A program made the translations under genes and the position numbers. A stretch of 35,404 bases of DNA. It comes from Candidatus Binataceae bacterium. GTDB lineage: Bacteria > Desulfobacterota > Binatia > Binatales > Binataceae. The stretch covers positions 1 through 35,404 of the forward strand of contig DASXMJ010000095.1 in the NCBI GenBank assembly GCA_036495685.1, in the 5' to 3' direction. This document shows positions 7,390 to 16,406 of the stretch, in pieces; within the stretch, counting starts at the first letter, position 1, and the number at the start of each line of letters is the position of its first letter. Below the pieces are notes generated by a model. The model saw only the letters and a list, made by a program, of their open reading frames with translations, did no database searches and was not told where the DNA came from.

Positions 7390-9534
7390 TTACTCATAGC
7401 GCAGGGCGTCGATAGGGTGCAGGAGGGAGGCTTTGCGGGCCGGATAGTAGCCGAAAAAGACACCGACCGCGGCTGAGAAAAGAAAACCGCCCACTATCGC
7501 CACTGGCGAGACCAGCGTGGGCCATCCCGCGACGGCGGAGATCACTTTACTTGCGACAATTCCGAGTGCCGCGCCCGCAAGTCCTCCCAGTATGCTGAGC
7601 AGCACCGCTTCCACCAGGAACTGGAGCAAGATGTGAATGCGGCGCGCACCAATCGCCATGCGGATTCCAATTTCGCGAGTCCGCTCGGTCACCGAGACCA
7701 GCATGATGTTCATGATCCCGATGCCACCCACCAGCAGGGAGATCGATGCGACGGCGGCCAACAGCAACGCCATCACCCGGCTGGCCGATTCGGAAGCCTT
7801 GGCAACTTCGTTAAGCGAGCGGATCGTGAAGTCGTCATCCTGCCCGGGCTGGACGCGATGGCGCTCGTGGAGGATCTGTTGAACCTCGGCCATCACCGTG
7901 TTCACTTCCTGCGCGCTCCTCGCCTGAACATAAATCACGTTGACCACGCCGATGATCTTGGGGGGGCTGCCGAACGGGCTGGTAACGGTGCTGGTTTGAC
8001 TGTAGACCGAATTGGTGGTGGGCACTCCCGCCAGCGGGTTGCTCGGGCTGGGGGTCGGCGCGACGATGGAGCTCATCAGGATCGAGGGAGCCGACACGCC
8101 GAGCACCTTTCGCTCGGCGGTTCCGAACGGGATCAGCACCACGTCATCCTGATCTTGTCCGTAGCTGGACTGTCCCTTCACCGCGAGCACGCCGATCACA
8201 CGGAGCGGGAAATTTTTCACCCGGATTTCCGCGCCCACCGGGTTCTGGTCCTGGCCGAACAGATTGTCGACCACCGTCTGCCCCAACAGGCAGACCGGAG
8301 CGGCGCTTCGCACATCATCGTCGGTGAATTCGCGGCCCCGCTCCACCGGCCAGTCGCGAATTTTCAAATAGTCAGGCGTCGTTCCGGAGATGCCGGTGCT
8401 CCAGTTGTGATTGCCGCTCACTATCTGCGAGACCTGCCGATCCATGTAGCTGACCAGCGCGACCCCCCGCGCCTGCTTCTTGATCGCCGCGGCATCGGCG
8501 ACCGTGAGCGTAGAATTGCTGCCCGAGCCGGCGCGCACCCCGTTGGAGGTGGTCGCACCCGGCAGGACGATGAGGAGGTTGGTGCCGAGGCTCTCGATCT
8601 GCGCCCGGACCGACTCGCGCGCACCGTCACCCACCGCAACCATCGCGATAACCGCTGCAACCCCGATGAAGATACCCAGCATCGTGAGCAGCGCGCGCAA
8701 TTTATTGCGCTTGAGGGCACGCGCGGCCGCGCTGAGCGCCATCGATCCGAATACCCAGGCCTCCCCAGCCGCATCGCGGTCGGGGGGCGTGGGCGGCGCC
8801 GGCGGGGACGCCAGACGAGATTCGGCCACGCTCTGGGAAGAATGCGCCTTGCGGGTGTCGGATACGATTTGTCCGTCGCGAAACGTCACGATCCGATCGG
8901 CGTATTTCGCGATTTCCGCGTCGTGGGTCACCAGGATGATGGTAATACCCTGATCACGGTTAAGGCGGGTGATGATATCCATGATCTCGGCCGAGTTGGT
9001 CGAGTCCAGGTTTCCAGTCGGCTCGTCGGCGAGCAGAATCGCCGGTCGATTTATCAAGGCGCGCGCGATCGCCACGCGCTGCTGCTGTCCGCCGGAAAGC
9101 TGGTTGGGATGGTTTGCCTCGCGGCCGTCGAGGCCGAGCATCTTCATCAGGTCCTCGGCGCGCCGCTCGCCCGCCCCGCTCCACGCGGAGTAAAACAGTG
9201 GCAGCTCGACATTTTCCAGCGCGCTGGTGCGCGCCAGCAGATTGAAATTCTGAAATACGAATCCTATTTTGCGGCCGCGAATCGTGGCGAGCGTTTCTTC
9301 GGGTAGCTCGGCGACGTCTTCACCCTCCAGCAGGTAGCTGCCCTGGGTCGGGCGATCGAGACAGCCGACAATATTCATCAGGGTCGACTTGCCGGACCCC
9401 GATGCACCCATGACGGCAACAAATTCACCACTTTCCACGCGCAGGCTCACACCGCGCAGCGCGTGAACCTCCACTTCGCCCAGCTGATAGGTCTTCCAAA
9501 GCTCGCGTATTTCGATGACTGCCGGTCGCGTCAT
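7390..9534 (-). CDS. macB: MacB-type ABC efflux protein (ATPase fused to FtsX-like permease)
   Basis: About 714 residues. The N-terminal ABC ATPase has Walker A GASGSGKST (43-51), signature LSGGQQQRVAIARAL, Walker B ILLADEPTGNLD and the H-loop LVTHDAE. A permease follows with one membrane helix (LRALLTMLGIFIGVAAVIAMVAV), a large periplasmic domain, and three C-terminal helices with the FtsX signature (NIMLVSVTERTREIGIRMAIGA). This is the mechanotransmission pump of MacAB-type tripartite exporters. I chose ATG 9534 because MTRPAVIEIRELWKTY matches the normal family start; GTG 9564 would add ten residues and overlap macA. The periplasmic domain has an unusual Ser/Thr/Pro-rich insert encoded at about 7950-8070. 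Substrate unknown. Confidence 0.92.
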   Translation of the reverse strand: MTRPAVIEIRELWKTYQLGEVEVHALRGVSLRVESGEFVAVMGASGSGKSTLMNIVGCLDRPTQGSYLLEGEDVAELPEETLATIRGRKIGFVFQNFNLLARTSALENVELPLFYSAWSGAGERRAEDLMKMLGLDGREANHPNQLSGGQQQRVAIARALINRPAILLADEPTGNLDSTNSAEIMDIITRLNRDQGITIILVTHDAEIAKYADRIVTFRDGQIVSDTRKAHSSQSVAESRLASPPAPPTPPDRDAAGEAWVFGSMALSAAARALKRNKLRALLTMLGIFIGVAAVIAMVAVGDGARESVRAQIESLGTNLLIVLPGATTSNGVRAGSGSNSTLTVADAAAIKKQARGVALVSYMDRQVSQIVSGNHNWSTGISGTTPDYLKIRDWPVERGREFTDDDVRSAAPVCLLGQTVVDNLFGQDQNPVGAEIRVKNFPLRVIGVLAVKGQSSYGQDQDDVVLIPFGTAERKVLGVSAPSILMSSIVAPTPSPSNPLAGVPTTNSVYSQTSTVTSPFGSPPKIIGVVNVIYVQARSAQEVNTVMAEVQQILHERHRVQPGQDDDFTIRSLNEVAKASESASRVMALLLAAVASISLLVGGIGIMNIMLVSVTERTREIGIRMAIGARRIHILLQFLVEAVLLSILGGLAGAALGIVASKVISAVAGWPTLVSPVAIVGGFLFSAAVGVFFGYYPARKASLLHPIDALRYE

Positions 9535-9550
9535 CGACCGGGGAGCCGGA

Positions 9551-10759
9551 CTAGCGGAAGCCACGGGGGATGCCGCCCATTCCGGCGGCAGTGGGCTTTG
9601 GCTCGATCGGACGAATCTCGTCGGTGATCACGAGGTCTCCAACGTGCAAGGGCCCCTTGATCATTTCCACGAAGGTCCCGTCGTCGAGTCCGATGGTAAC
9701 GGGGACCGGCTTGATACCGCGGCGGCCGCCTTGGATCCAGACCCGTGCGCTGCGGCTTGGCAGGAGAGGACCGGCGGACTCGACGGTTGCGGCCTCGGTT
9801 TTTTTCGGACTGAAACGAATCGCGTCGATCGGAATTCTTATCACGTTCTCGCGGCGGGCGGTGACGAGCGTCACGTTCGCGGTCATGCCGGGCTTTAGCA
9901 GTTGTTCGGGATTGGCGACATTGACCACCACGTCGTAGGTGACCACGTTTTGGACGGTTATCGGCGCCTGACGCACCTGACCGATGGTTCCCTCGAAATC
10001 ACGGTCCGGAAACGCATCCACCTTGAAGGTTGCCCGCTGCCCTTGCTGAACATAGCCAATATCCGACTCGCTCACGTTGGAGTCGACCTGCATCTTGGTC
10101 AGATCCTTCGCAACCAGGAACAAAGTCGGCGTCTGATAACTCGCCGCCACGGTCTGCCCCTGGTCCACGTTGCGCGAGACCACCGTGCCATCGACAGGCG
10201 AAACGATATTGGTGTAGTTCAGATTCAGGCGCGCGGCTTGAAGGCTGGCCTGCTGCTGCTGGACCGCGGCCTCATCGAGCGCAACCTGCGCCTCGGCCTG
10301 GTGGAAGAGGCTCAGCTGGCTGTCCAGCTGGTCTTGGGACACAGCCTTCTCCTTTAAGAGTTCGCCATCACGTTCGTAGGTGAGCTTCTGATACGCGAGG
10401 TTTGCCCGATCCTTATTGAGTTGCGCCTGGGCATTGGCAAGCTCGGCGGTCGTGAGTGCAACCTGGGCCGCGAACGGCCGCGGATCGATCTTTGCCATCA
10501 ACTGGCCGGCCTTGACCGGCGAATTGAAGTCCACGTACAGCTGAATGATTGTACCTGAGACGTAGCTGCCGACCTGAACTGTGACGACCGGGTTAACGGT
10601 GCCGGTCGCTGTGACCGATCGCACGATGTTGCCGCGGGTGACCTGCGCGGTCACGTATTTCGCATATTTGGCGCCGTGGCGAAGATAATATCCTGCGGCA
10701 ACAAGAACCACGGCCACCGCGATGGCGGCCCGGACCCATTTTGATGAAAAGATCGTCAT
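9551..10759 (-). CDS. macA: MacA-like periplasmic adaptor (membrane fusion protein)
   Basis: About 402 residues from ATG 10759: a short cytoplasmic start, one membrane anchor (WVRAAIAVAVVLVAAGYYL), a lipoyl half (VQVGSYVSGTIIQLYVDFNSPVKAGQ), a long alpha-helical coiled-coil hairpin (about 95-175, rich in Gln/Ala), the second lipoyl half (IVSPVDGTVVSRNVDQGQTV), then beta-barrel and membrane-proximal domains. It links MacB to an outer-membrane channel. The open frame runs upstream to 10909, but that stretch overlaps the divergent CoA-transferase start and does not look like protein of this family, so the internal ATG before the anchor is preferred. The macB start lies 16 bp after its stop, so the two form an operon. 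No TolC-like gene is nearby. Confidence 0.9.
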   Translation of the reverse strand: MTIFSSKWVRAAIAVAVVLVAAGYYLRHGAKYAKYVTAQVTRGNIVRSVTATGTVNPVVTVQVGSYVSGTIIQLYVDFNSPVKAGQLMAKIDPRPFAAQVALTTAELANAQAQLNKDRANLAYQKLTYERDGELLKEKAVSQDQLDSQLSLFHQAEAQVALDEAAVQQQQASLQAARLNLNYTNIVSPVDGTVVSRNVDQGQTVAASYQTPTLFLVAKDLTKMQVDSNVSESDIGYVQQGQRATFKVDAFPDRDFEGTIGQVRQAPITVQNVVTYDVVVNVANPEQLLKPGMTANVTLVTARRENVIRIPIDAIRFSPKKTEAATVESAGPLLPSRSARVWIQGGRRGIKPVPVTIGLDDGTFVEMIKGPLHVGDLVITDEIRPIEPKPTAAGMGGIPRGFR

Positions 10760-10893
10760 GTGCAGGAGTCGAACGGGACTTTCAGCGAGCAAAGAATCGC
10801 CACGGAGCTTTTGTAGTATAAGACGCTCCAGGGCGCCATGGGTTTCATGAACGCCTTGATCTGCTTGAGAATTTCCCGAGGAGGATCGAAGGG

Positions 10894-12078
10894 ATGCCAG
10901 AGCCCCCACCGCTTTCCGGAATGAAGGTCGTCGACCTGACCCGATACCTCGCGGGACCGTTTTGCACTCAGATTCTGGGCGACTATGGCGCCGAAATAAT
11001 CAAGGTCGAGCCGGTGGAAAACCCCCGCTCGGAACTGGGCGGAGGTTCGGCCCGCGACAGCTACTTCTTTCTTTCCTGCAACCGTTCAAAAAAAAGCGTG
11101 CGCATCGCTACCAAAAAACCTAGTGGACAGGAAGTCCTGTTGAAACTGATCGATCAGGCGGACGTGTTGGTGGACAATTTCCGTCCGGGTGTGATGACGG
11201 CGCTTGGCCTCGATTACGACCGCGTGGCAGCGCGCAACTCGCGGATCATCACCTGCAGCATCTCCGGGTTCGGCTCGAGCGGGCCGCTGCGCGACTTTCC
11301 CGGATTCGATCAGATCGCCCAGGGCATGTCCGGACTGATGAGCGTGACCGGCACCGCGGAGAGTGGCCCGACCCGGGTGGGAATCGCGATCTGCGATCTG
11401 TTGGGCGGGATCTTTTCGGCGCAGGGAATTCTCTTGGCCCTCGAGGCACGCCATCGCAGCGGCCGCGGACAGCGCGTGGAAACCTCGCTGCTGGAATCGA
11501 TCGTCAGCATTCTCAGCTGGTCGGCGGGAATCTACTTTGACACCGGCCACACGCCCGGTCCGGCGGGTAACCATCATCCGCTGTCCTCCCCGCACGGTGT
11601 CTTCCACGCCAGTGATCGTCCCTTCAACATCGCGGTTGGTAACGAAGCGATGTGGCGCAAGTTCGTAAAAATTATCGCGCGCCCCGAGCTTGCCGATGAC
11701 GATCGCTTCCGCAGCGCGGGCGCGCGCCTGAAGAATCGCGGGGCCCTTACCGCCGAGATCGATCGTGCGCTTAAGTCGAATACCGCGGTGTACTGGATCG
11801 ACCTGTTCAATCGCGAGGGGATCCCGTCAGGCGCGATCCTCACGGTCGAGGAAATGTTCAAGCATCCCCAGTCCGCAGCGCGCGAGATGCTGCTTAAGAT
11901 GCCGCATCCGGTGATCGGTGAGTTTCTGACCACCGGACTGGCGGTCAAGCTCGCAGATACGCCCGGGAGGGTCACGCGACCGCCGCTACCGGGCGAGCAC
12001 ACCGATGAAGTACTGCTCGCACATGGCTATTCGGCTGATGACCTCGCGCGGCTGCGCGGCGAGGGCGCAATAGCGTAG
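10894..12078 (+). CDS. CaiB/BaiF family (class III) CoA-transferase
   Basis: A 394-residue class III CoA-transferase, moving CoA between carboxylic acids in the cytoplasm. Opening MKVVDLTRYLAGPFCTQILGDYGAEIIKVEP and the later GFGSSGPLRDFPGFDQIAQGMSGLM are hallmarks. D168 in VGIAICDLLGG is the expected catalytic aspartate that forms acyl-anhydride intermediates. Length is typical. AGGAGG lies just upstream (10879-10884, about 9 nt from ATG 10894). It is divergent from macA and convergent with the ArsR fusion gene (42 bp). Donor and acceptor acids cannot be predicted from the sequence. The family is often linked to degradation of unusual acids. Confidence 0.93.
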   Translation: MPEPPPLSGMKVVDLTRYLAGPFCTQILGDYGAEIIKVEPVENPRSELGGGSARDSYFFLSCNRSKKSVRIATKKPSGQEVLLKLIDQADVLVDNFRPGVMTALGLDYDRVAARNSRIITCSISGFGSSGPLRDFPGFDQIAQGMSGLMSVTGTAESGPTRVGIAICDLLGGIFSAQGILLALEARHRSGRGQRVETSLLESIVSILSWSAGIYFDTGHTPGPAGNHHPLSSPHGVFHASDRPFNIAVGNEAMWRKFVKIIARPELADDDRFRSAGARLKNRGALTAEIDRALKSNTAVYWIDLFNREGIPSGAILTVEEMFKHPQSAAREMLLKMPHPVIGEFLTTGLAVKLADTPGRVTRPPLPGEHTDEVLLAHGYSADDLARLRGEGAIA

Positions 12079-12120
12079 GGCCCCGGCGCCACCCAAGACG
12101 ACGCGGACAGGACCGTAGAG

Positions 12121-12909
12121 CTACCGCGCGGCGACCTTCGCTGACGCGTCGGCGTCAAATTCCAGCGCTAGCGCTTCGCCGGTCTCAAGCAGGGTTTTTA
12201 AGCCGCTCAGGATCATCGGCCATCCCTCGCCCGCGGACTGGAACGACTTCGATTCAGCCTTCCATTCATCGTGCGTCACGGTGAGTTTGCAGGCGTTGCC
12301 CCGGGGCTCGATCTCCCAGGTGACGCGTGAACGATCGCCGGGACCACCGCCGTGGCGCTCCGAGTATTCGTGCTCGAAGGTCTGCACCAGCCGGCGTGGG
12401 GGTTGAACCTCGAGCAGTGTGCCGAAATGGGCAAGGCTTCCGTCGTCGAAGGTGTAACGGTAGCGCGAACCAGCCTTCCAGTCGGAGTCGACGTTCAGCC
12501 CGAAATATTTTTTGGTGAATTCCGTGCTGACGATCGCCTGCCAGAGCTTCTCGGGGCTGGTACGAATGTAAAGTTCGTAAACGTGCCTGGGTGCCATTTC
12601 GCTTGCCTCCATTTCCTTTTTTAGTCCCGTCATCGCTTCGACCCACGGCGCGGCGAATTTGCTGATCCAGCGGTCGAGGATCAGGCGAATCGGGACCGGG
12701 TTGAGATAATGAAATTTCTCGCGACCGGAGCGGCGGGTGGTGACCAGCCCCGCGTCTTCGAGCACCCGCAGATGTTTCATCACGCCGAACCGGGTCATTT
12801 GCGGCAGCTGAGATTCGAGCTCCAGGAGCGTCTGGCCATCGCGCTGGAAGAGTCGGTCGAGAAGCCGCCGCCGATGCGCATCGCTGAGAGCCTTGAAGAC
12901 CGCTTCCAC
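12121..12909 (-). CDS. ArsR-family HTH fused to SRPBCC (AHSA1-like) domain
   Basis: A 262-residue fusion if translation starts at GTG 12909, giving the usual ArsR opening (V/M)EAVFKALSDAHRRRLLDRL. The winged helix-turn-helix covers about 1-90 (LPQMTRFGVMKHLRVLEDAGLVTTRRSGREKFHYLN). The AHSA1/START-like SRPBCC ligand-binding domain covers about 110-255 (YIRTSPEKLWQAIVSTEFTKKYF, ending EGWPMILSGLKTLLETGE). No CxC metal site is seen, so it should sense a hydrophobic ligand or act otherwise, not a metal. The frame is open back to 13041 but that part runs into the rpoD terminator and its own promoter, so it is not coding. The GTG lies 6 nt after a -10 box, predicting a leaderless mRNA. Confidence 0.88.
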   Translation of the reverse strand: MEAVFKALSDAHRRRLLDRLFQRDGQTLLELESQLPQMTRFGVMKHLRVLEDAGLVTTRRSGREKFHYLNPVPIRLILDRWISKFAAPWVEAMTGLKKEMEASEMAPRHVYELYIRTSPEKLWQAIVSTEFTKKYFGLNVDSDWKAGSRYRYTFDDGSLAHFGTLLEVQPPRRLVQTFEHEYSERHGGGPGDRSRVTWEIEPRGNACKLTVTHDEWKAESKSFQSAGEGWPMILSGLKTLLETGEALALEFDADASAKVAAR

Positions 12910-12910
12910 G

Positions 12911-12945
12911 AGGTGACAATAGGTGACTATTTGGTCACCTGTCAA
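12911..12945 (-). promoter_or_regulatory. Promoter with built-in operator of the ArsR-SRPBCC gene
   Basis: On the minus strand TTGACA (12945-12940), an 18-nt spacer, TATTGT (12921-12916), then CACCTC and the GTG start. The spacer is exactly a perfect inverted repeat, GGTGAC-6 nt-GTCACC (plus-strand 12922-12927 and 12934-12939). A third copy of the half-site AGGTGAC lies at 12911-12917, overlapping the -10 and +1 region. This is a likely autorepression site, since the adjacent gene encodes an ArsR-type repressor. Confidence 0.75.
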
Positions 12946-13003
12946 CTCGGCGAACGCTGAAGGGCGAGAATCCGATGGCAAGTGGGTCGAGCGGTTGGAA
13001 CCA

Positions 13004-13038
13004 ATAAAAACGGCGTGGAGGTGAGACTCCACGCCGTT
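13004..13038 (-). terminator. Intrinsic terminator of rpoD
   Basis: Read on the minus strand, AACGGCGTGGAG (13038-13027) pairs perfectly with CTCCACGCCGTT (13020-13009) around a 6-nt loop and is followed by a T-rich run TTTTTAT. The 12-bp perfect stem begins about 20 nt after the rpoD stop. It also isolates the ArsR fusion gene from rpoD transcription. Confidence 0.95.
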
Positions 13039-13059
13039 CAATGCGGGGATTTGGGAAAG

Positions 13060-14832
13060 CTACTCGCGCTCCTGGAAGCCTTCGAGGTTGCGGGAGCGAC
13101 CGGTCTGCCGGAGCTTGCGTAGCGCCTTGGCCTCGATCTGGCGAATGCGCTCGCGGGTGACTGCGAACTGTTTGCCCACTTCTTCGAGCGTGTAGTCGGT
13201 CTTCTGCCCGATTCCGAAGCGCATCCGGAGGATCTGCTCTTCGCGGGGGGTGAGGGTCGCGAGTACCTTGCGTGTTTGCTCGCCGAGGTTACCCTGGATG
13301 GCGGCTTCGACCGGAGAAGGCGCGAGTTCATCCTCGACAAAATCGCCCAGCGAACTTTCTTCCTCGTCGCCTATCGGGGTCTCCAGCGAGATCGGTTCCT
13401 TGACGATCTTGAGGACCTTCTGGACCTTGTCGAGCGGCATTTCCATCTGCTCGGCGATCTCCTCGGGTCCCGGCTCGCGACCCAGCCGCTGCACCAGCAG
13501 GCGAGTCACGCGCAGCAGCTTGTTGATGGTTTCGACCATGTGAACCGGAATACGGATCGTGCGGCCCTGGTCTGCGATCGCACGCGACATCGATTGCCGA
13601 ATCCACCAGGTCGCGTAGGTCGAGAATTTGTATCCGCGCTGATATTCGAACTTGTCGACCGCGCGCATCAGGCCGATATTCCCTTCCTGAATCAGGTCAA
13701 GGAATCCGAGCCCGCGGTTGGTGTAGCGCTTCGCCAGGCTCACGACCAGGCGCAGGTTGGCTTCGGTAAGTTCTTTCTTTGCGCGGCGGCTCTTGTCCTG
13801 TCCGGCAGCGAGCAGCTCCAGCGAATGGGCAAAGTCCTCGCCCGACGCCTTCACGTGCAGCTCGACGTCCTTCATCCTGCGCTGCGAGGCGCGGATGCGC
13901 GTCGCGATGTCGAGCAGGTTTTCGCGGTTCGCGTTGATCTTGAGCACGTGGCGGCGGTCTTCGGCTTCGGCCGCCTCCTTGAGGAGATGCGTCCGCGAAC
14001 GCCCGGTCGCGTCCTCGTAGCGTTGGATGGTTCGTTGCCCTTCGCGATATTCGGCCAGCAGACTGCGCATCCGATCGATGATCGCTTCGATCAGCCGGCG
14101 CGAAAGCGTCATTGCGCGCAGCTCTTTTTTTACCCGCTCCTTGAGACGCAGGTAGACCTTCTCGGTCTTGGTCAGCTTGTGCGGCGCGCCTTTCTTGCGG
14201 GCCGGTTTGAGGTTACCGAGGCGCGCTTCGAGCTTCTCGAGCTTGCCGTGAACGTCCTTGAGCTTTTTCAGGTGCAGATGGAGCCGTTTGAGCTGGCGCT
14301 CATCGGCCTCGGGCCCGCGTTCCTCGTCCGGGTCGGCGTTGGCATCTTCGGTGTCTTCAAAGATGTCGCGGATGTCAGCGTCGCCGGCCTCGATGGCGTC
14401 GCCGAGTTTGATCACATACTCGAGCATGACCGGAGAGCTGAGAACTTCCTCTTCGACCTCGTTCTCGCCCGCCTCGATGCGCTTGGCGATTTCCACTTCC
14501 TGCTCACGCGAGAGCAGTTGGAAATTGCCCATCTCCTTGAGGTACAAGCGAACGGGGTCGGACGATTCTCCCAGGTTGTCCGCTGGTTCGGCCTGCTCCT
14601 CGGGCTCTTCTTTCGTCTCCGCCTCGGTATCGGTATCCGCACCCTCGGCCGGGACTTCCTCGAGCACCTTGATGTCGAGGTCCTCGAAGCTGTCGAGTGC
14701 TGCGCGCAGATCGGTTGGGGTTGAGACGTCCTGGGGCAGAAAGTCGTTGACCTGCTCGAACGTCAGGTAGCCCTGCTCACGCCCCAAATCTACTAGTCCC
14801 TGCAGATCTTTACCTTCGTACTTCTGTTTCAT
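13060..14832 (-). CDS. rpoD: RNA polymerase primary sigma factor (sigma 70)
   Basis: A 590-residue housekeeping sigma factor. Region 1.1 covers about 1-80 ([21 protein letters not shown]) and region 1.2 begins [30 protein letters not shown] long charged non-conserved region carries an acidic stretch ([18 protein letters not shown]) and Lys-rich helices. Region 2 reads [28 protein letters not shown] and [17 protein letters not shown] (core binding, -10 recognition). Region 3 follows, and region 4 reads [28 protein letters not shown] (-35 recognition). The C-terminus LEGFQERE is typical. Usual partners rpsU and dnaG are not downstream; the gene ends at a strong terminator. The start fits the family, with only a weak Shine-Dalgarno. 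Confidence 0.97.
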   Translation of the reverse strand: MKQKYEGKDLQGLVDLGREQGYLTFEQVNDFLPQDVSTPTDLRAALDSFEDLDIKVLEEVPAEGADTDTEAETKEEPEEQAEPADNLGESSDPVRLYLKEMGNFQLLSREQEVEIAKRIEAGENEVEEEVLSSPVMLEYVIKLGDAIEAGDADIRDIFEDTEDANADPDEERGPEADERQLKRLHLHLKKLKDVHGKLEKLEARLGNLKPARKKGAPHKLTKTEKVYLRLKERVKKELRAMTLSRRLIEAIIDRMRSLLAEYREGQRTIQRYEDATGRSRTHLLKEAAEAEDRRHVLKINANRENLLDIATRIRASQRRMKDVELHVKASGEDFAHSLELLAAGQDKSRRAKKELTEANLRLVVSLAKRYTNRGLGFLDLIQEGNIGLMRAVDKFEYQRGYKFSTYATWWIRQSMSRAIADQGRTIRIPVHMVETINKLLRVTRLLVQRLGREPGPEEIAEQMEMPLDKVQKVLKIVKEPISLETPIGDEEESSLGDFVEDELAPSPVEAAIQGNLGEQTRKVLATLTPREEQILRMRFGIGQKTDYTLEEVGKQFAVTRERIRQIEAKALRKLRQTGRSRNLEGFQERE

Positions 14833-15145
14833 GCTTTCTTCACGTACCGAGCCGCGCCGGCTGCGGGAGCCGGGCTCACGGCTTCAATCGGGCCGATAGG
14901 CCACCGTGGCCGCGGATGGAACTGCCTCATTAATACAGACGATCTCGAAAAGGCAAGCTAGACGCGTCGAAATTTCAAAGCTACGCTGCACGGAACTTCG
15001 AGTCAAATGGCAGACGCGCTGGCGGTCCCAATGGTTACCACCAGGGATTCGCCGCGCCCGCGGTCCTGTTACCTTAACATTATAATCATCGTGTAACGGC
15101 TTTGCCGCATCCAAGAATGGTAGAAAAACACCGCCATCACTGGAA
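14833..15145. other. Intergenic region upstream of rpoD and the cation exchanger gene
   Basis: This 313-bp stretch separates divergent genes. On the minus strand a possible rpoD promoter is TTGCCT (14956-14951) with TATTAA (14935-14930), but the 15-nt spacer is short. On the plus strand TATAAT at 15081-15086 could be a -10 box for the exchanger gene, without a good -35. The surrounding ATTATAAT is palindromic and could serve either strand. I see no coding sequence or RNA gene here. Confidence 0.35.
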
Positions 15146-16201
15146 ATGCTTCGCGTTCCCCGCTTATTTTTTGGCGCCGGGTGTCAACCCTTGCCTCTTC
15201 ACGCGATAATCCTGACCCTCAGCTTCGGCATAATCCTGGTCGGCTCCGAGCTCTTTACCAACGGGGTGGAATGGGCCGGCGAACGGCTATCGATCGCGGA
15301 GGCCGCGGTCGGGAGTCTGCTGGCAGCCGTGGGAACGGCCCTGCCGGAGACCTTCATTCCGGCAGTTGCGTTGCTGAGCGGATCCTCCGGTCATCATGCG
15401 GTAGGGGTCGGCGCGATCATCGGCGCACCCTTGATGCTGTCGACGGTCGCGTTGTTCGTGATGGGCATCGGCGCCATCGCATATCGCCGGCGCCGCGGCC
15501 GAATTGCGCTGCGGGTGGTGCGCAAAGATGCCCGCCGCGACCTCACCTTCTTTTTTTTCATCTTCATGGTTTTCGCGGGCTGTGGCCTCCTGCACCTGAA
15601 TTCGCTCGTCCGTCATGCACTGGTGGTAGTCGCGCTACTGGTCTACGCAGGGTACGCGATCATGATGCTGCGGCTGAGTCGGGCGGCTGGCGCGGAGATG
15701 GACCACGGTTTGTACTTCGAAGCGCTCTTGCGCGGAAATTCGAAGCGACCCCACGCCTGGACGATCGGCGTGCAAGTGGCGGCGGGAGTCCTGGCAATCC
15801 TGATCGGCGCCAGGGAGTTCGTTGACCAGATAGTTTTGTTTTCGGCGCATGCCGGGGTTAATCCCGGCGTGCTGTCGCTCGTCCTGAGCCCGCTCGCGAC
15901 CGAGTTGCCAGAGAAGTACAACTCGGTGGTTTGGATTCGGCAGAGCAAGGACCATCTTGCGTTGGCCAACATCACCGGCGCGATGGTCTTTCAGTCCTGT
16001 ATACCGGTCGCGCTGGGGCTGGCATTTTCACCCTGGGTGCTGAGCGCCCCGGAGATTCTTGCCAGCGTAATCGCCCTCGCATCCGCGCTGATTCTGTTCA
16101 TCAATCTGCGCGATTCCGAACTCGGCACGCCGACCCTGATGTTTGGCGGGATCGAATATGCGATCTTTCTGGGCGGCTTGGTTTACCTGGGAATCTTTTG
16201 A
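15146..16201 (+). CDS. Sodium/calcium exchanger family (CaCA) membrane protein
   Basis: A 351-residue polytopic inner-membrane protein with about ten hydrophobic segments. It has two alpha-repeats typical of cation/Ca2+ antiporters: GSLLAAVGTALPETFIPAVALLSG (E68 in GTALPET) and LSLVLSPLATELPEKYNSVVW (E256 at the matching site) followed by NITGAMVFQSCIPVALG. The paired acidic residues bind the cation in this family; ion choice (Ca2+, Na+, K+ or H+) cannot be told. The start is uncertain: the first 18 residues before LHAIILTLSFGI are not conserved-looking and a later start such as the TTG near 15191 is possible. A weak terminator-like hairpin follows the gene. Confidence 0.85.
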   Translation: MLRVPRLFFGAGCQPLPLHAIILTLSFGIILVGSELFTNGVEWAGERLSIAEAAVGSLLAAVGTALPETFIPAVALLSGSSGHHAVGVGAIIGAPLMLSTVALFVMGIGAIAYRRRRGRIALRVVRKDARRDLTFFFFIFMVFAGCGLLHLNSLVRHALVVVALLVYAGYAIMMLRLSRAAGAEMDHGLYFEALLRGNSKRPHAWTIGVQVAAGVLAILIGAREFVDQIVLFSAHAGVNPGVLSLVLSPLATELPEKYNSVVWIRQSKDHLALANITGAMVFQSCIPVALGLAFSPWVLSAPEILASVIALASALILFINLRDSELGTPTLMFGGIEYAIFLGGLVYLGIF

Positions 16202-16214
16202 TCTGGGTCTGGGT

Positions 16215-16244
16215 CTTGCGGTGCGCAGCCGCAAGCGCTTCTTT
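16215..16244 (+). terminator. Possible terminator after the cation exchanger gene
   Basis: CTTGCGG (16215-16221) pairs perfectly with CCGCAAG (16229-16235) around a 7-nt loop, followed by the modest T-rich CGCTTCTTT. It lies 14 nt after the stop codon. The T-tract is weak, so termination is plausible but not certain. Confidence 0.45.
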
Positions 16245-16406
16245 GATCAGCGTCGCATTTAGGCGCCAAACGAGTATGGAGAGCAGCGGGCGGGAGATCC
16301 CGATTTGTCCCAGGCTCGGGCGTCACGGTTGGCCCACCTCCGTGGCGCCTGATTGTTTTGTCTGCCCAATGGAGCCAAACGACCTCGCGGAGTAAATGCT
16401 GCCCAT

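Noticed and set aside
7633..9306. 557-codon plus-strand frame opposite macB
   Set aside because: It is rich in His, Arg and Asp with no domain, the typical shadow of a GC-rich gene on the other strand.
10760..10909. Upstream extension of the MacA frame
   Set aside because: It precedes the membrane anchor, overlaps the divergent CoA-transferase start and has no family match.
12910..13041. Upstream extension of the ArsR fusion frame
   Set aside because: It runs through the gene's promoter/operator and the rpoD terminator.
13276..14724. 482-codon plus-strand frame opposite rpoD
   Set aside because: Antisense shadow of rpoD; no family features.
14866..14884. GGCTCACGGCT shared by the region before rpoD and the one after glmS (4981-4991)
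   Set aside because: An 11-nt match in GC-rich DNA; no other copies noticed, so probably chance.
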